Part shown: in pieces, positions 8,875 through 19,705 of the stretch | Numbering within the stretch: position 1 is the stretch's first letter | Layout: every line of letters begins with the position of its first letter | From: Micromonospora polyrhachis | Lineage (GTDB): Bacteria; Actinomycetota; Actinomycetes; Mycobacteriales; Micromonosporaceae | Length of the DNA stretch: 64,000 nucleotides | Assembly (NCBI RefSeq): GCF_014203835.1 | Contig: NZ_JACHJW010000001.1 | Span: forward strand, 6,026,501 to 6,090,500 | Direction: 5' to 3' | Notes under the pieces: model-generated | Seen by the model: only the letters and a program-made list of their open reading frames with translations | What the model was told of the DNA's origin: nothing | Databases searched by the model: none | Translations under genes and position numbers: made by a program

Positions 8875-9568
8875 CCGGCCCGCTGCACTGGCTGCTCGAC
8901 GCCCACCTGGAGGTGGCCGGTACGACCGTGCTCTGGCGTGAGATCGTCGGCAACGGGTTCGGTCTGGCCTCGGCGCTGCTCGGCATCCGCCGGGTGGTCT
9001 GGGCCTGGCCGGTCGGGATGTTCGGCAACGCGCTGCTGCTCACCGTCTTCCTCGGCGGAATGTTCGCCACCCCGCAGGCCCTCGACCTCTACGGGCAGGC
9101 TGGCCGGCAGATCGTCTTCTTCGCGGTCAGCGCCTACGGCTGGTGGAGTTGGGCGCGGACCAGACGCGCAGGCTCGGCAGCTCAGGGAGGGGCGGTGGCC
9201 CCCCGCTGGGCCACCGGCCGGGAACGGCTCGCCATGCTTGGCGTCGCCGTGCTGACCACCGTGCTGGCGTACCCGATCCTGCAGGCCCTCGGCTCGTGGG
9301 GCCCGCTGCCAGACGCGTGGATCTTCGTCGGCAGCATGCTCGCCACCTACGGCATGGCCCGGGGCTGGGTGGAGTTCTGGCTGATCTGGATCGCGGTCGA
9401 CGCCGTCGGCGTTCCACTTCTGCTGGCCGGCGGGTTCTATCCCTCGGCCGTCATGTACGCCGTCTACGGCCTCTTCTGTGGATGGGGCTTTGTCAGCTGG
9501 CTGCGGACCTCGCGCGCATCGCAGCGGGTGTCCAGTCCAGCCGTGCCGAGTTACGCGGAGGCAGTCGC

Positions 9569-9572
<4 letters not shown>
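8871..9572 (+). CDS. ribM: PnuC-family riboflavin transporter RibM
   Basis: 233-aa membrane protein with about seven helices. It carries PnuC signatures: [17 protein letters not shown], the W-x-WPVG..GN segment ([14 protein letters not shown]) and YGWWSWAR. The family mostly transports nicotinamide riboside. FMN-riboswitch-controlled members inside riboflavin operons of Corynebacterium and Streptomyces davawensis (RibM) take up riboflavin. The position between ribE and ribBA matches that arrangement, so riboflavin is the inferred substrate. It overlaps ribE and ribBA by 4 bp on either side. Confidence 0.87.
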
Positions 9573-11335
<1,763 letters not shown>

Positions 11336-11343
11336 CCTCTCTT

Positions 11344-11412
11344 CCGGGTTGATCAAGAGATCGGCGTCATGCTGACACCGGATCCCTGACGTAAATCTCT
11401 TGATCAACCCGG
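11344..11412. terminator. Bidirectional hairpin between ribH and the convergent merR
   Basis: Perfect 18-bp arms CCGGGTTGATCAAGAGAT (11344-11361) and its complement (11395-11412) enclose a partly paired centre (cgtca ... tgacg). It fills the gap between two convergent genes and could end both transcripts. The arm sequence resembles a GTTGATCAAGAGAT element that I recall as frequent between Micromonospora genes; that recollection is unverified. Confidence 0.8.
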
Positions 11413-11413
11413 T

Positions 11414-11809
11414 TCAGTGCGCGGTGTCTAGGCCGGTACGGGAGCTGTCGAGGTGGGTACGCAGCCGGCCGATTTCTTCGTCCAGCCGCTCACGTAGGTC
11501 GGTGAGGGCCTGGATCCGCTGGTCGAGCGTCTCCAATCGACTGAGGTAGACCTCCAGCGTGTCGACGGTGCAGGCGGCCGGCGGGACGCTGGATTCGCGC
11601 CCCAGGCAGCCCCGGAACCGGAGCAGGTCCTCCGAGCTGAGCCCCGCGCTCAACAGTCGGGCGATGTCGCGGACCACCGGCACGGTGCCGTCGTCGTAGT
11701 TCCGGTAGCCGTTGTGGTCCCGATCTGCGGTGATCAGGCCCTGCTCCTCGTAGTAGCGCACAGCCCGGGGGCTGACCCCGGCGGTACGGGCTAGTTCGCC
11801 GATTCGCAC
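11414..11809 (-). CDS. MerR-family transcriptional regulator
   Basis: 131 aa. The N-terminal winged helix MRIGELARTAGVSPRAVRYYEEQGLI and the wing segment (NGYRNYDDGTV) are typical MerR; a dimerisation coiled coil (LETLDQRIQALTDLRERLDEEI) follows. Two cysteines (in RGCLGRE and PPAACTV) could sense metal or thiol stress, but no known metal-binding set is complete. The GTG start lies directly behind the TGA of the MFS exporter gene, so the regulator is co-transcribed with its probable target; a MerR-like operator lies in front of that operon. Confidence 0.88.
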   Translation of the reverse strand: MRIGELARTAGVSPRAVRYYEEQGLITADRDHNGYRNYDDGTVPVVRDIARLLSAGLSSEDLLRFRGCLGRESSVPPAACTVDTLEVYLSRLETLDQRIQALTDLRERLDEEIGRLRTHLDSSRTGLDTAH

Positions 11810-13072
11810 TCAACGTCCCTTCCGATCGCGTCGACCTCGTTTCCGCTCCAGCCTGAAGGCTATGGCGAACAACGACAGGGCCACGACGAGGCATCCTGTT
11901 GCAGCGGCCGGCACGGCCAATGGACCACCGACGGTGAGGGCGAGGCCGCCGAGCCCACCGGCTACCGAAAAGCCGAGGAACATGAAGCTGTTGTTGAGTG
12001 CGATCAGTTCGTTGGCGGCGGAACCGCCGTCCCCGTGTAACAGCCACGCCTGCGTCGCGGGTGAGATGCCCCAGGTGGCCAGCCCGTAGCCGGCGAAGGT
12101 GACCACCATGACAACGAACGGATACGGGCTGCCCGTACGCCCGAGCCCGAGTCCGAGCATGACCACCGGTGCCGCGAGCATCCCGGCCAGGAAGATCAAC
12201 ATGGCACGTCGCGGGCCGAACACGTCGACCGCTCGGCCGCCGAGCAGCGCACCACCGATCCCGGCCAGCCCGATGGCGGTAATCAGCAGCGCCAGGCTCG
12301 ACCCGGATACGTTTCCCAGCCGGCCGGCGACCTCGGAGACGTACACGTACGACATCATGCCGCCGGCACCGCTGGGCACCATCGCGACCAGCGCCAACGC
12401 CGTACCCGGTCGGCGCAGGGGAACGAGTCGGGCGCGGAGCGACCCCGGCGGGACACCGGGCAGTTCGGGCAGGCTCGTGAGCAGGCCCAGGCCCGCGACC
12501 ACTGCCACGGCCGCGACGAAGACCATCGTCGTCCGCCAGCCGAACGTGCCGCCCAGCCACGTGCCGATTGGTACGCCCGCGACCAGCGACGTGGTGAGCC
12601 CAGCGCTGACGATTGCCAGGTAACGGCCCTGGCGACCCGCCGGGGCGGCGGTGGCCGCCACGGCGAACGCGGCAGGGGAGGCGGTGGCGGCGGCCAGCGC
12701 CGCGACGATCCGCACGACGAGCAGCAGTCCGTACGTCGGGGCGAGGGCGGCACCGAGGTTGGCCACGACGAACACGGCGGCGGCCCCGACCAGCACGGCG
12801 CGGCGGGGCAGGCGCGCGGTGAGTAGTGCTGCGACCGGGGCGGCCAGCGCGTAGGTCAGAGCGAAGACGGTGACGAGTTGCCCGCTCGCCGCAACGGAGA
12901 CCCGTAGGTCGGCGGCGATCTCGGGCAGGATCCCAGCGATGATCATGTCATCGGTGCCGAAGGAGAACGCCAGCAGGAACAGGGCAGCCAGCCACACCGG
13001 TGTCCGGCGGGTACGGCCAGTTGCACCTGCCGGGGCGTCGGCCCTGGGCTCGGTGGTAGGTGGTGCGGTCAT
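11810..13072 (-). CDS. MFS transporter, probable drug exporter (DHA-type)
   Basis: 420-aa protein with about 12 membrane helices. MFS signatures: ALFLLAFSFGTDDMIIAGILP in helix 1, the loop LLTARLPRRAVLVGAAAVF (motif A) and GVPIGTWLGGTFGWRTTMVF (motif C-like, antiporter type). The overall character is that of AraJ/chloramphenicol-type exporters. It is the first gene of a two-gene unit with merR. The start context and the operator-like palindrome at 13089-13112 suggest inducible control by MerR. The substrate is unknown. Confidence 0.85.
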   Translation of the reverse strand: MTAPPTTEPRADAPAGATGRTRRTPVWLAALFLLAFSFGTDDMIIAGILPEIAADLRVSVAASGQLVTVFALTYALAAPVAALLTARLPRRAVLVGAAAVFVVANLGAALAPTYGLLLVVRIVAALAAATASPAAFAVAATAAPAGRQGRYLAIVSAGLTTSLVAGVPIGTWLGGTFGWRTTMVFVAAVAVVAGLGLLTSLPELPGVPPGSLRARLVPLRRPGTALALVAMVPSGAGGMMSYVYVSEVAGRLGNVSGSSLALLITAIGLAGIGGALLGGRAVDVFGPRRAMLIFLAGMLAAPVVMLGLGLGRTGSPYPFVVMVVTFAGYGLATWGISPATQAWLLHGDGGSAANELIALNNSFMFLGFSVAGGLGGLALTVGGPLAVPAAATGCLVVALSLFAIAFRLERKRGRRDRKGR

Positions 13073-13088
13073 GCCGGGACGCTAGAAC

Positions 13089-13112
13089 CTTGCCGTTAGC
13101 GTCAACGTCAAG
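13089..13112. promoter_or_regulatory. Probable MerR operator in front of the MFS-merR operon
   Basis: On the minus strand CTTGACGTTGACGCTAACGG plus CAAG forms an imperfect palindrome with the plan CTTG-n2-GTT-n6-AAC-n2-CAAG. It starts with a TTGACG -35 box, and TCTAGC follows 19 bp later, the stretched -35/-10 spacing typical of MerR-activated promoters. It ends 16 bp before the MFS start codon. Regulation by the co-transcribed MerR is inferred. Confidence 0.6.
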
Positions 13113-13154
13113 TCCGGGGTTCCACCGCAGCGGAAACGGCGAAGGTTGTCGTGG

Positions 13155-16058
13155 CTACCCGACAGCCTGTGGATCTGGCTCCCGGTGGACTCCGTCGGCT
13201 GACCGGTCGAGCAGTCCGGGCACTCGGTCAGCCTGCCGGAACGTGAGCCGAAGGAGCCGGGCGCGGACCGGCTCGGCATCGGGATGGCCGAGCGCGTCGA
13301 GGATGTCCAGGGCCTGTAGCCAGGCAAGCCGGGCGGCGTCCGGATCACCCGCTGCCTGGTGGCTGTCCCCGTCGTGGGTGAGCGTGTCGGCCTCGTAGTA
13401 GCGGTCACCGAGAGCCCGGAACAGGGTGATCGCCTGCTGGTAGCAGGCGGTGGCCTGGCGGTGGTCGCCGAGGTGGTGGTGGGCGTAGCCGAGGCTGTCC
13501 CAGGTGTTGGCCTCACCGGAGCGGTCGCCGACCTGCTGGAGCAGGACGAGTGCGCGCTGGCAGTGGTGCAACGCCTGCCGGTGGTCGTGCAACTGGGCGT
13601 ACTGCCAACCGACCGAGTTGAGCGCCCGAGCCTGCATGGCAAGGTCACCGGTGGACTCGAACAGGGCCAGGGCGCGCTCCGCAGCGGCGAGCCCTTCCCG
13701 GTGTCGACCCTGCCGAGAGAACACCCACGCGAAACTACGATCGGTGTGTGCCTGACCGGCCGGATCGCCGACCCTGCCGTACAGCTCCGCCGCCGTTCGC
13801 AGGTGGAGGTGGGCCTCGGTAAACCGGCCCAGCTGAGCCCGCGCCCGGCCGAGTCCGTAGTGGATTCGAGCCTGCGCCCGTTGGTCGGCCAGCCGCCCGG
13901 CGGCGGCGAGCGCGGTTTCGTGGGTCACCTCCCAGTCGCGCCAGTGTCCCGTACGGTCGAAGTAGTCGGCCATGGCGCAGGCCAGCCGCCAGGCGTGACC
14001 GGACATCCCGTCACCCGTTGCCCGCGTGATGGCGTTGAGCAGCACCGAATGTTCGACGGAGAACCAGGCGATCGCTGCTTCGACGTCCGAAGGCACGACC
14101 GAGACGACACGGGGCCGAGCCGGTGCCGGGTCGATCAGCTCGTGGAACGGCTGGAGCAGCCGAGCACCCGCGCACGCGGTGTGCAGGTAACAGTCGAGCA
14201 GTCGGTGCACCGCCTCGCGGCGGTCCTGCTCACTGTCGTGCTCGTGGGTGAGTTCGGTGGCGTAGGCGCGTAACAGGTCGTGGAGGGTGTACCGGCCGGG
14301 GGAGTGCTCCATGAGCAGATGGCTGCTTGTCAGCTCGGCAAGCAGTGCCCGCGCCGGCCGGGGCGGGATGCCGGCGAGACTGGCCGCGGCCGGGACTGCG
14401 ATGTCCGGTCCGGGATGCAGGCCGAGCAGCCGGAACAGCCGGGCGGCTGGCTCGCTCAACGCCCGGTACGACCAGGAGAAGACCGCCCGTACGTCGGTGT
14501 CGGGTTCCGAACTGTCGAAGGCGTCCAGCCCGTCGGCCGTGTCCCGTAGCTCGTCGGCGAGTACGGCCAGCGGGAAGCCGGGTCGGGTGGCGGCCCGTGC
14601 CGTGGCGACGGCGAGCGCGAGCGGCAGCCGGGCGCAACTGTCGATGATCTGTTTGACCGCCTTCGGTTCGCCGCTCACCCGGTCGGACCCGAGCCGGCCG
14701 GCCAGCAGGTTCGTGGCCTCCGTCGGGGACAGTAGATCGAGGGCGAGCGGGTGCGCGCCTTCCGTGACGATCAGCGGGGTGAGCTGGTTGCGGCTGGTCA
14801 CCACCGCGAGGCAGCCGGCCGATCCGGGCAGCAGCGGGCGTACCTGCTCCGCGTCGCGGGCGTTGTCCAGCACGACAAGGAAGCGTCTGCCGGTCAACAG
14901 GCTGCGGTAGAGAGCTGCCTGGGCGGGCAGCCCGGCCGGGATGCGTTCCACGGGAACACCGAGTGCGTCCAGGAACCCTCGGATCGCCTCGGCCGGATCC
15001 ATCACCAGCCCGCCGGCGTCGAACCCGCGCAGGTTCACGTAGAGCTGCCCGTCGGGGAAGTGGGCGGCGACCCGGTGCGCCCAGTGCACCGCCAGTGCGG
15101 TCTTGCCCACCCCGGGTGTCCCGGACACCGCCGAGATGACAGCCGCCGCTGGCCCGGCCCCGTCCGGCCCGTCAGGAAGCAGGGCGTCGAGTCGGGCCAG
15201 TTCCCCCGTACGGCCGGTGAAGCCGCGTACCGCCAGGGGCAGTTGTGCCGGGACCGACGCGCGGACCGGAACGGCGGCATTCACCTCGATGGCCGGTCGG
15301 GGTAGGTCCAACCCCGGTTCCTGTCGCAGGATGGCCGATTCCAGGTCACGCAGCGTCGGGCTCGGCTCGATCCCCAACTCCTCGTCGAGCGTGCGGCGCA
15401 ACCGCCGGTACGTCGCCAACGCGTCGGACTGCCGGCCCGCCCGGTAGAGGGCGAGCATGAGCTGTTCGTGGATGCGCTCGTCAAGCTGGTGTTCCCGAAC
15501 CAGGCTCTCCAACTCCGGTACGAGTTGCGCGTGCTCGCCGAGCGCCAGGCGCGCATCGGTGAGTGCCCGTACGGCCACCAGCCGGAGGCGCTCCAGACGT
15601 TCGGCCTCCTGGTGTAGCCGGTCGACGGCGGAGACGTCCACCAGTGACCGGCCCCGCCACAGCGCGAGGGCGGTACGCAGATGCGCGGCGGCCTGCGGGG
15701 GGTCGGCCGACTGCGTGCCGACGTCGAGCAGTTGCGTGCCGACCCGGATGAGGCGTTCGGCGACCTCGACGTCGGTGGCGTCGGGCGGGATGTCCAGCAG
15801 GTAGCCCGGCGGACGCGCCACAATCGCCGAGCGGGTGCCGATCACGCGGCGCAGATAGGACACGTGACTCTGGAGCGTGTTGGACGCGGTGGCGGGGGCC
15901 TCGTCGCCCCAGATCACGTCGATGAGCCGATCGGTGCTGACGATCTCGCCCGGGTGCAGGGCGAGTACGGCGAGCACAGCCTTGCGGCGCAGCCCGGACA
16001 CCGTACGCGGCACGCCGTCCACGGTGATGTCGACCGGTCCGAGCAGTCTGACTTGCAT
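13155..16058 (-). CDS. SARP/AfsR-like regulator: OmpR-type DNA-binding, BTAD, NB-ARC ATPase and TPR
   Basis: 967-aa multidomain regulator. Residues ~1-95 are a winged-helix DNA-binding domain (RLLGPVDITVDG, NTLQSHVSYLRRVIG). About 98-245 is the BTAD domain ending in DEELGIEPSPTLRDLE. An NB-ARC-type ATPase follows with P-loop SGTPGVGKTALAVHWA (near residue 315), FLVVLDNARD and TSRNQL. The C-terminal third contains TPR repeats (GLAAAERALALFESTGD, ALHHCQRALVLLQQVGD, ATACYQQAITLFRALGD). Such proteins often activate secondary metabolism, but no biosynthetic cluster is adjacent. ATG at 16058; upstream is a 202-bp gap shared with the divergent PLAT gene. Confidence 0.92.
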   Translation of the reverse strand: MQVRLLGPVDITVDGVPRTVSGLRRKAVLAVLALHPGEIVSTDRLIDVIWGDEAPATASNTLQSHVSYLRRVIGTRSAIVARPPGYLLDIPPDATDVEVAERLIRVGTQLLDVGTQSADPPQAAAHLRTALALWRGRSLVDVSAVDRLHQEAERLERLRLVAVRALTDARLALGEHAQLVPELESLVREHQLDERIHEQLMLALYRAGRQSDALATYRRLRRTLDEELGIEPSPTLRDLESAILRQEPGLDLPRPAIEVNAAVPVRASVPAQLPLAVRGFTGRTGELARLDALLPDGPDGAGPAAAVISAVSGTPGVGKTALAVHWAHRVAAHFPDGQLYVNLRGFDAGGLVMDPAEAIRGFLDALGVPVERIPAGLPAQAALYRSLLTGRRFLVVLDNARDAEQVRPLLPGSAGCLAVVTSRNQLTPLIVTEGAHPLALDLLSPTEATNLLAGRLGSDRVSGEPKAVKQIIDSCARLPLALAVATARAATRPGFPLAVLADELRDTADGLDAFDSSEPDTDVRAVFSWSYRALSEPAARLFRLLGLHPGPDIAVPAAASLAGIPPRPARALLAELTSSHLLMEHSPGRYTLHDLLRAYATELTHEHDSEQDRREAVHRLLDCYLHTACAGARLLQPFHELIDPAPARPRVVSVVPSDVEAAIAWFSVEHSVLLNAITRATGDGMSGHAWRLACAMADYFDRTGHWRDWEVTHETALAAAGRLADQRAQARIHYGLGRARAQLGRFTEAHLHLRTAAELYGRVGDPAGQAHTDRSFAWVFSRQGRHREGLAAAERALALFESTGDLAMQARALNSVGWQYAQLHDHRQALHHCQRALVLLQQVGDRSGEANTWDSLGYAHHHLGDHRQATACYQQAITLFRALGDRYYEADTLTHDGDSHQAAGDPDAARLAWLQALDILDALGHPDAEPVRARLLRLTFRQADRVPGLLDRSADGVHREPDPQAVG

Positions 16059-16260
16059 TGATCCGCCCCCGCCTCAATTGCGAGTTCGGATCCAGGCTAT
16101 CGGCGCGGCCAGGGCTCCCGGCCGGCTCAGTCGCACACCTGACCGTGTGCCGTTCCAGCGGCGCATCAGCCCCGTTTCAGCGTGCGCTGCCACATTGAGT
16201 TCACTGCGACGGCGACACCGGCGCAGAATCTCACCAACCTTTACCGCAAGGAAGGTCATC

Positions 16261-16740
16261 ATGCGTTTCCGCAGTTCATTCGGATTTGCCGGCGTTCTCG
16301 TCGCCATGCTCGGCGTCCTGTTCGCTGGCACCGCCGCCTCGGCGGCTCCGGCCGCCACCGACACGAAGTCAGGCGGCGTCGGCGTCAACGCCGTCACCAG
16401 GTACTGGATCTTCGTGCACACCGCCGACATCGCCAACGCCGGGACCGACGCCACCGTACGGATGAAGGTCTACGGAACGGCCGCGGAGTCGCCCGGATAT
16501 GTGAACCTCGACAACTCCGCGGACAACTTCGAGCGCAACAGCAACGACATGTTCGGCCCGTTCTCCTGGTTCGACATCGGACGCCCCGACTTCATCGGCG
16601 TCTACAAGGGGAGCAACGGCTCCGAGTGGTACCCGGAGTATGCGCAGGTCTACTCGGAGGGCACCGGTACGTGGTACCACTGCCCGATGAACGCGTACTA
16701 CGGTGACGGGGAAGAGACCCGCTGGTTCGACTGCCCGTAG
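16261..16740 (+). CDS. Secreted PLAT/LH2-domain protein
   Basis: 159 aa. A Sec signal peptide (basic start, helix FAGVLVAMLGVLFAGTAASA, cleavage after ASAAPA) is followed by one PLAT/LH2 beta-sandwich: YWIFVHTADIANAGTDATVR, a VKVYG-like strand (MKVYGT), FERNSNDMFGPFSWFDIG and SEWYPEYAQVYSEG. PLAT domains bind lipids or other proteins. A last pair of cysteines (YHCPM and DCP) could form a disulfide. AAGGAAGG precedes the ATG by five bases. It is divergent from the SARP-like regulator gene. Confidence 0.82.
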   Translation: MRFRSSFGFAGVLVAMLGVLFAGTAASAAPAATDTKSGGVGVNAVTRYWIFVHTADIANAGTDATVRMKVYGTAAESPGYVNLDNSADNFERNSNDMFGPFSWFDIGRPDFIGVYKGSNGSEWYPEYAQVYSEGTGTWYHCPMNAYYGDGEETRWFDCP

Positions 16741-16788
16741 CACCGGCACGGGACGCATGGTCTCCACCTACCGTACGAGTCACCCCGG

Positions 16789-16816
16789 CTGCCGGGCCTC
16801 CTCTGGGGCCCGGCAG
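16789..16816. terminator. Hairpin after the PLAT gene
   Basis: CTGCCGGGCC (16789-16798) pairs perfectly with GGCCCGGCAG (16807-16816) across an 8-nt loop, 49 bp after the PLAT stop codon. There is no clear T-run. The remainder of the 249-bp gap up to the convergent DUF1963-like gene shows nothing recognisable. Confidence 0.65.
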
Positions 16817-16989
16817 TCCGGCCGTCCTACGGGTTCGACCGGCATGGCGTCCTCTGTCGCTATTGCAGGTGCTGTGCAGCAACAACAAGATATGTGTCTT
16901 CAACTGCCGGTGGTCTGGCGGCACAGTCGGGCAGCGCCCGAACGGCTGGCCGCATCACTTGTATCGGTGCTGGTGGCCGCCGTCGTCGA

Positions 16990-18045
16990 CTACTGGACGT
17001 CGAGGTGGAACGGGGTCTCCGGACACCGGAGACAGACGAAGACACGCAGCGCGCCGTATCGGCCGACGGCGACGCCGGTTGGCTCCTGGAGCAGGTGCCA
17101 GTCCGGGTGCGACGAGTCGATGCCCTGTTCCTCGACCGGACGCCACCGGTCCCGATTACCGCCGTCGTACTCGGACGAATCGATGACCAGCGCCAGGACG
17201 GTCGGCCCGGCGCACCGTGGGCACGGGGTAGGGAGCAGGTCGGTGACGCTCCAATTGGCATATCCGCCGACCTTCCAGCCGGGGGCCATGAAGGTGTCGA
17301 CATAGTCGTAGTCTTCGTCTTCGTCCTCGTCTTCTTCCTCCCACGCGTCCACCTGGGCGCGGAGGCCGTCCGGCAGTCCCTCCGGGTACGGGTACTCGAC
17401 GATCTGCTCGGGATGCAGCCGGCACGGACGGGGCAGGTAACTGTCGTTTCCGACGTCGCCACGCGGCGGCTCAGCGAGGAGTTCGGTCACGTCCACCTCC
17501 CGCCGCCAGTGGAGTCGCACACATGGGCCCCACCGGGTGTCTTCGTGGTCGAACGGACACCAGAGCACCTGGAGCAGGTCGGCCCCGCCGGGGCGGGGCA
17601 GGTCAGGAACATCCGCAGCCCGCAACTGGGCCAGGGCCACCATCGGATTGGGCCGGGGATGTGGGCGGGAAACGTACCGGTGACCGACGACGGGCCCGCC
17701 GTTCGTCGAGCCCCAGCCCGTGAAGCCCGGCCCCACCAGCCGGGCGATCTCGTCGTGCACCTCGGCTTCACCCTCGGCGAGCACGTGCCCGACGGTACGG
17801 CGGGCCTTCGCCGCGTCGAGCCGGGCCACCAGTTCGGTGGGGATCGGCACCGTCTCCCGTACGACGTACGGGGTGTCACAGGTGGGCCACGGCTCGTCCG
17901 TCGGCCACCGCAGTGGCCCACCGACATGGCTGTCCAGGGCGGTGACCGCCGCTGGTCGTGGGTGCAGCCGGGTGGTGGTCCGCCCGTGGGCGGCCAACCC
18001 GGGGAGACGGGCCAGAGCGTCAGCCGGGACCGGTGGGGTGATCAC
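16990..18045 (-). CDS. DUF1963 (YwqG-like) protein
   Basis: About 351 aa. The segment DSHVGGPLRWPTDEPWPTC resembles the start of the DUF1963/YwqG family (usual form: SH.GG.P.WP...WP.C). Function unknown. Further features: QVLWCPFDHEDTRWGPCVRL, an acidic low-complexity stretch (EEEDEDEDEDYDY), and two C..C pairs (PCPRCAGP and CLRCPE) that could bind zinc. The open frame extends to 18195 but that extension lies in simple-repeat sequence. The GTG at 18045 is preferred because TACCAT, a -10-like element, lies just upstream and would give a leaderless mRNA. Confidence 0.6.
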   Translation of the reverse strand: MITPPVPADALARLPGLAAHGRTTTRLHPRPAAVTALDSHVGGPLRWPTDEPWPTCDTPYVVRETVPIPTELVARLDAAKARRTVGHVLAEGEAEVHDEIARLVGPGFTGWGSTNGGPVVGHRYVSRPHPRPNPMVALAQLRAADVPDLPRPGGADLLQVLWCPFDHEDTRWGPCVRLHWRREVDVTELLAEPPRGDVGNDSYLPRPCRLHPEQIVEYPYPEGLPDGLRAQVDAWEEEDEDEDEDYDYVDTFMAPGWKVGGYANWSVTDLLPTPCPRCAGPTVLALVIDSSEYDGGNRDRWRPVEEQGIDSSHPDWHLLQEPTGVAVGRYGALRVFVCLRCPETPFHLDVQ

Positions 18046-18158
18046 CGAGCGATGGTAGTTGCCTGCTGTGACGACAGTGCCGCGCCGGACCGGACCGGAC
18101 CGGCTGAGCCGAGACGAGACGAGACGGGCGCCGGATCGCATCGGATCGGCTGAGCCGT

Positions 18159-18172
18159 ACCGTCGCGACGGT
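18159..18172. promoter_or_regulatory. 14-bp palindrome upstream of the AraC gene
   Basis: ACCGTCGCGACGGT is a perfect palindrome 22 bp before the AraC start, flanked by repeated GTACCGT. The region from 18070 also contains short direct repeats (CCGGACCGGACCGG, GAGACGAGACGAGACG). It may be an operator for the downstream regulator. Confidence 0.4.
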
Positions 18173-18193
18173 CGTACCGTGACGGGGGTGACC

Positions 18194-19090
18194 ATGCCTG
18201 CCGAGCAGCTACCCGCCGCCCTGGCACCGTTCGTGGCGACGCTGGCTGCGTACGACCTTGGGTCAGGCTCGGTCGGTGTTCATCGTGGGCTTCCCTCGTG
18301 CCGGGTGTCGATCACGATCCCCGAGGAGGACTCCCTCGAGATCGCCTGGGTCGGGCGCCCCGGCTCGCGCAGACGGCTCCGGGCGGTTGTTGCCGGACTC
18401 CATCTGAGCGCGGCTGAGCTGAGGCAAGAGGGGTGCACGCGCGGCGTGTGGTTGACGCTCAGCCCGCTCGGTGCCAGCGCGCTTCTGGGACTCCCCGCGT
18501 CGGCACTGGCCGGAGACATAGTCGATCTCGCCGATGTCGCCCCGGCGCTGGCGGACCTGCCGGAGGGCCTGACGGGCTGCCGGTCCTGGGCGCAACGTCG
18601 CGCCCTTGTCGAACGCTCTCTGCTCACCGCTCTGGCCCGGCACGGCGAACGCGCCAACCGATACGAGCTGCGGGCCGTGCTGACGGCCCTGTCCGGAACC
18701 ACCCGGGTGCAGGAGGCCGCTCAGATGCTCGGGTGCTCCCGGCGGCACCTGAGCAGTACGGTTCGTACCGAGTTCGGGGTGACGCCGAAGGAGTACCAAC
18801 GGCTCGTCCGCTTCGAGTCTGCCCGGGGCCGGCTGGTGGCCGCCGCCGGTGCCGGAAAAGTCGGTCTGGCAGTGGTGGCCGCAGCCTCGGGATTCGCCGA
18901 TCAGGCGCACTTCACCCGGGAATGGCGGGCCATGACCGGGTACACGCCCATTGAATGGCTGCGCGCCGAAGGTCTGGCCGTGCGGAGCCCGTCAGCCCGC
19001 GACCGACTACCGGGAGAGAGGCGTCGGGCACCGGGCGAGAGGCGTACGTCGGGCCACCGGGCGAGAGGCGTACGTCGGATTGACGGCTGA
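18194..19090 (+). CDS. AraC-family transcriptional regulator
   Basis: 298 aa. The N-terminal ligand domain is of the DUF6597/AraC-binding type (APFVATLAAYDLGSGSVGVHRGLPSCRVSITI). The C-terminal double helix-turn-helix shows VQEAAQMLGCSRRHLSSTVR and the signature ASGFADQAHFTREWRAMTGYTPIEW. The ATG at 18194 follows GGGGGTGACC. The last ~25 residues are encoded by a short tandem repeat (units of ~26 bp, near 19015-19080: GGCGAGAGGCGTACGTCGG). The natural C-terminus may therefore have been altered. The VOC protein 62 bp downstream may be its target. Confidence 0.85.
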   Translation: MPAEQLPAALAPFVATLAAYDLGSGSVGVHRGLPSCRVSITIPEEDSLEIAWVGRPGSRRRLRAVVAGLHLSAAELRQEGCTRGVWLTLSPLGASALLGLPASALAGDIVDLADVAPALADLPEGLTGCRSWAQRRALVERSLLTALARHGERANRYELRAVLTALSGTTRVQEAAQMLGCSRRHLSSTVRTEFGVTPKEYQRLVRFESARGRLVAAAGAGKVGLAVVAAASGFADQAHFTREWRAMTGYTPIEWLRAEGLAVRSPSARDRLPGERRRAPGERRTSGHRARGVRRIDG

Positions 19091-19152
19091 TGCGGGCGCG
19101 TCCGTTCCCAAATGTTCAATACCCCGTCGTCGCCCGGCCCCACGATGGATAT

Positions 19153-19548
19153 ATGACCCCGAGTATTCGTATTCTTCCTCGTCTGATCGTGCCCGATCCG
19201 GACCGTGCGTCGGCGTTCTACCAGGATGTTCTTGGTGCCGAGCAAGTGCTCCGTGCTCCACTGATCGACGACGGGAGACCCGCCGTTGTCGATCACCGCG
19301 TTGGTGGTTCGTCCTTCCGGGTCTCGCCGGCTGTCTCGGCGTGGGGGTGGCTCTCGCCAAGTGATCTCGGCGGCTCCGCAGTCCTCCTTGAGGTCGAGGT
19401 CGACGACCCGGACGTAGTCGGCGAACGCATGGTCGCCCACGGTGCCGAGGTGGTGGTGCCGATCGAGAATCGGCCCTACGGCAAGCGCTCGGGCCGCATC
19501 CGTGACCCATTCGGTCACCTGTGGATTGTCAGCGGAGAGCTTCGTTGA
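19153..19548 (+). CDS. VOC-superfamily (glyoxalase/PhnB-like) protein
   Basis: 131 aa with the betaalphabetabetabeta pattern of the vicinal oxygen chelate fold: ILPRLIVPDPDRASAFYQDV at the start and YGKRSGRIRDPFGHLWIVS at the end, both typical of PhnB-like/bleomycin-resistance-like proteins. The ATG at 19153 is taken since it directly precedes the first strand. Substrate unknown. It follows an AraC regulator in the same direction. Confidence 0.85.
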   Translation: MTPSIRILPRLIVPDPDRASAFYQDVLGAEQVLRAPLIDDGRPAVVDHRVGGSSFRVSPAVSAWGWLSPSDLGGSAVLLEVEVDDPDVVGERMVAHGAEVVVPIENRPYGKRSGRIRDPFGHLWIVSGELR

Positions 19549-19705
19549 GCCAACTGAGGCGACAATCGCCGTGGCTCTGGCTGGTGTCTGGGGCCACGGC
19601 ACGCCGCCTCATCCGGTCCGGTGTCGCACAACGAGACCCGAGCCGAAGATGGGTCGCCCCCACTCCGTAAGCTGACGATCTCCACTCCGGCTCTTGGAGA
19701 AACCC

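Noticed and set aside
11344-11412. Long inverted repeat after ribH as transposon ends
   Set aside because: No transposase and only 33 bp between the arms; a bidirectional terminator between convergent genes explains it.
16826-16833. GGTTCGA-like strings (here and near 47741) as possible tRNA T-loops
   Set aside because: No acceptor, D- or anticodon stems pair around them; the second lies inside the XRE gene.
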